64,000 nucleotides of DNA from Paraburkholderia sacchari. Lineage in GTDB: Bacteria; Pseudomonadota; Gammaproteobacteria; Burkholderiales; Burkholderiaceae. A program made the translations under genes and the position numbers. The first letter of the stretch is position 1; every line of letters begins with the position of its first letter. Positions 63,303-64,000 of this stretch are shown here, one piece after another. Below the pieces are notes generated by a model, which worked only from the letters and a program-made list of their open reading frames with translations, had not been told where the DNA came from and searched no databases. The DNA is taken from NCBI RefSeq assembly GCF_000785435.2, contig NZ_JTDB02000001.1:1268499-1332498 (forward strand). Reading direction: 5' to 3'.

Positions 63303-64000
63303 TTGAGAAACCGCATCGTCCGCGTTGTCCTCTGCGCCATGGCATTCGCGCTGCCGTGCGCCGCGTCGTTCGCGGCCCCGCCCGCGGAACCCGCGCCTGA
63401 CACGATGCAAGCCCGCGTGATGGGCTGCGCCGCATGTCACGGCGCGCACGGCGAAGGCACCGACAACGACTACTTTCCGCGCCTCGCCGGCAAGCCCGCC
63501 GGCTATCTCTACAACCAGCTCATCGCGTTTCGCGACGGCGGCCGCAGCTATCCGCCGATGAACTATCTGCTCGCGTATCTGCCCGATGCGTATCTCAAGC
63601 AGATGGCCGAGTTCTTCGCGCACGAGCGTCCGCCCTACCCGCCGCCCGCCGCGCCCAAGGTCGATGCGGCCACGCTCGCGCTCGGCAAATCGCTCGTCAT
63701 GAACGGCGCGCCCAACCGCAAGGTGCCTGCGTGCGCGGCCTGTCACGGCGCCTCGCTCACCGGCATGCAGCCCGCCATTCCGGGCCTCGTGGGCCTGCAC
63801 CCCGACTACATCAGCGCACAGCTGGGCGCATTCCGCTACGGCACGCGCCGCGCCGCAAGCCCCGACTGCATGCACGACATCGCCTCGCGTCTCGCCGAAC
63901 GCGACATCACGGCCATCGCCGCGTGGCTCGCGTCGCAGCCCGCGCCCGCCAATCCAGCGCCCGCCGCGCCCGCGCCCTTGCCGCTCGCATGCGGCAGCGC
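63303..64000 (+). CDS. Dihaem cytochrome c (c4-like), 3'-truncated by window edge
   Basis: 232 codons are visible, beginning at TTG 63303 after GAGGGAA. The TTG start gives a good signal peptide (MRNRIVRVVLCAMAFALPCAA); the first in-frame ATG is 12 codons later and would lack the charged N-terminus. Two CAACH haem sites are present (first near residue 48, second near 149), each with GA.G or GASL after it. This is the typical duplicated layout of periplasmic cytochrome c4 or dehydrogenase cytochrome subunits. The frame is open to the end of the window, with a Pro/Ala-rich tail, so the gene continues. Confidence 0.85.
   Translation, partial: MRNRIVRVVLCAMAFALPCAASFAAPPAEPAPDTMQARVMGCAACHGAHGEGTDNDYFPRLAGKPAGYLYNQLIAFRDGGRSYPPMNYLLAYLPDAYLKQMAEFFAHERPPYPPPAAPKVDAATLALGKSLVMNGAPNRKVPACAACHGASLTGMQPAIPGLVGLHPDYISAQLGAFRYGTRRAASPDCMHDIASRLAERDITAIAAWLASQPAPANPAPAAPAPLPLACGS

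Overview
The window is high-GC DNA with the codon use and gene repertoire of a large-genome betaproteobacterium, most likely Paraburkholderia or a close relative. The signs are paired OmpC-type porins and BON-domain proteins, a Burkholderia-style H-NS-like protein, many MFS, GMC and acyl-CoA dehydrogenase paralogues, and FCD-type GntR regulators. It looks like an accessory catabolic region. I see no rRNA, tRNA, CRISPR array or complete insertion sequence. The only mobility gene is a lone tyrosine recombinase.

Layout. (1) 1-8.3 kb: the end of a D-amino-acid dehydrogenase, a LysR regulator, and a divergent agmatinase-type ureohydrolase / aldehyde dehydrogenase / NCS1 permease / GMC oxidoreductase cluster, probably for oxidising a guanidino or amidino compound. 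(2) 8.4-17.8 kb: quinone oxidoreductase and BKACE-family enzyme, porin plus BON protein, TauD-type dioxygenase, two ACS-type MFS transporters and two closely related GntR/FCD regulators. These are linked by a repeated palindrome, ATGTCGACAT, upstream of several of the genes, so they look like one small regulon. (3) 17.9-23.1 kb: a peptide and D-amino-acid scavenging cluster (MurR/RpiR regulator, isoaspartyl peptidase, P1 aminopeptidase DmpA, M55 D-aminopeptidase DppA, Asp/Glu racemase). Its glutathione/peptide ABC transporter has collapsed to a 103-codon chimera of the GsiA N-terminus and the GsiD C-terminus. (4) 23.2-30.4 kb: two orphan amino-acid binding proteins around the integrase, an aminotransferase, and D- and L-type 2-hydroxy-acid dehydrogenases. 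(5) 30.4-35 kb: alkyl sulfatase plus GMC alcohol dehydrogenase, with a HutC-type GntR regulator whose promoter carries an operator.

(6) 35-53 kb is the main catabolic block. A 934-residue MalT-like LuxR regulator precedes an operon of acyl-CoA ligase, acyl-CoA dehydrogenase, SCP-x-type thiolase, two half-size MaoC/FAS1-dehydratase-like subunits and an SDR. A convergent set holds alpha-methylacyl-CoA racemase, an MFS transporter, a PimC/PimD-like acyl-CoA dehydrogenase pair, a citryl-CoA-lyase-like protein, a MaoC hydratase, another acyl-CoA dehydrogenase and an SDR. Together they could activate and beta-oxidise a methyl-branched, possibly carboxylated, side chain. The substrate is unknown, and this is the best candidate for an undescribed pathway here.

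(7) 53-64 kb: a second BON/porin pair, a DUF4142 protein followed by an 11-bp tandem repeat, a TMEM175-type channel, cytochrome b561, a lipoprotein of unknown function, an H-NS-like protein lacking the usual DNA-binding tail, a glucarate module (gudD, gudP, FCD regulator), and the 5' part of a dihaem cytochrome c running off the end. Start codons were chosen by ribosome-binding sites and family N-termini, and they often differ from the longest open frame.
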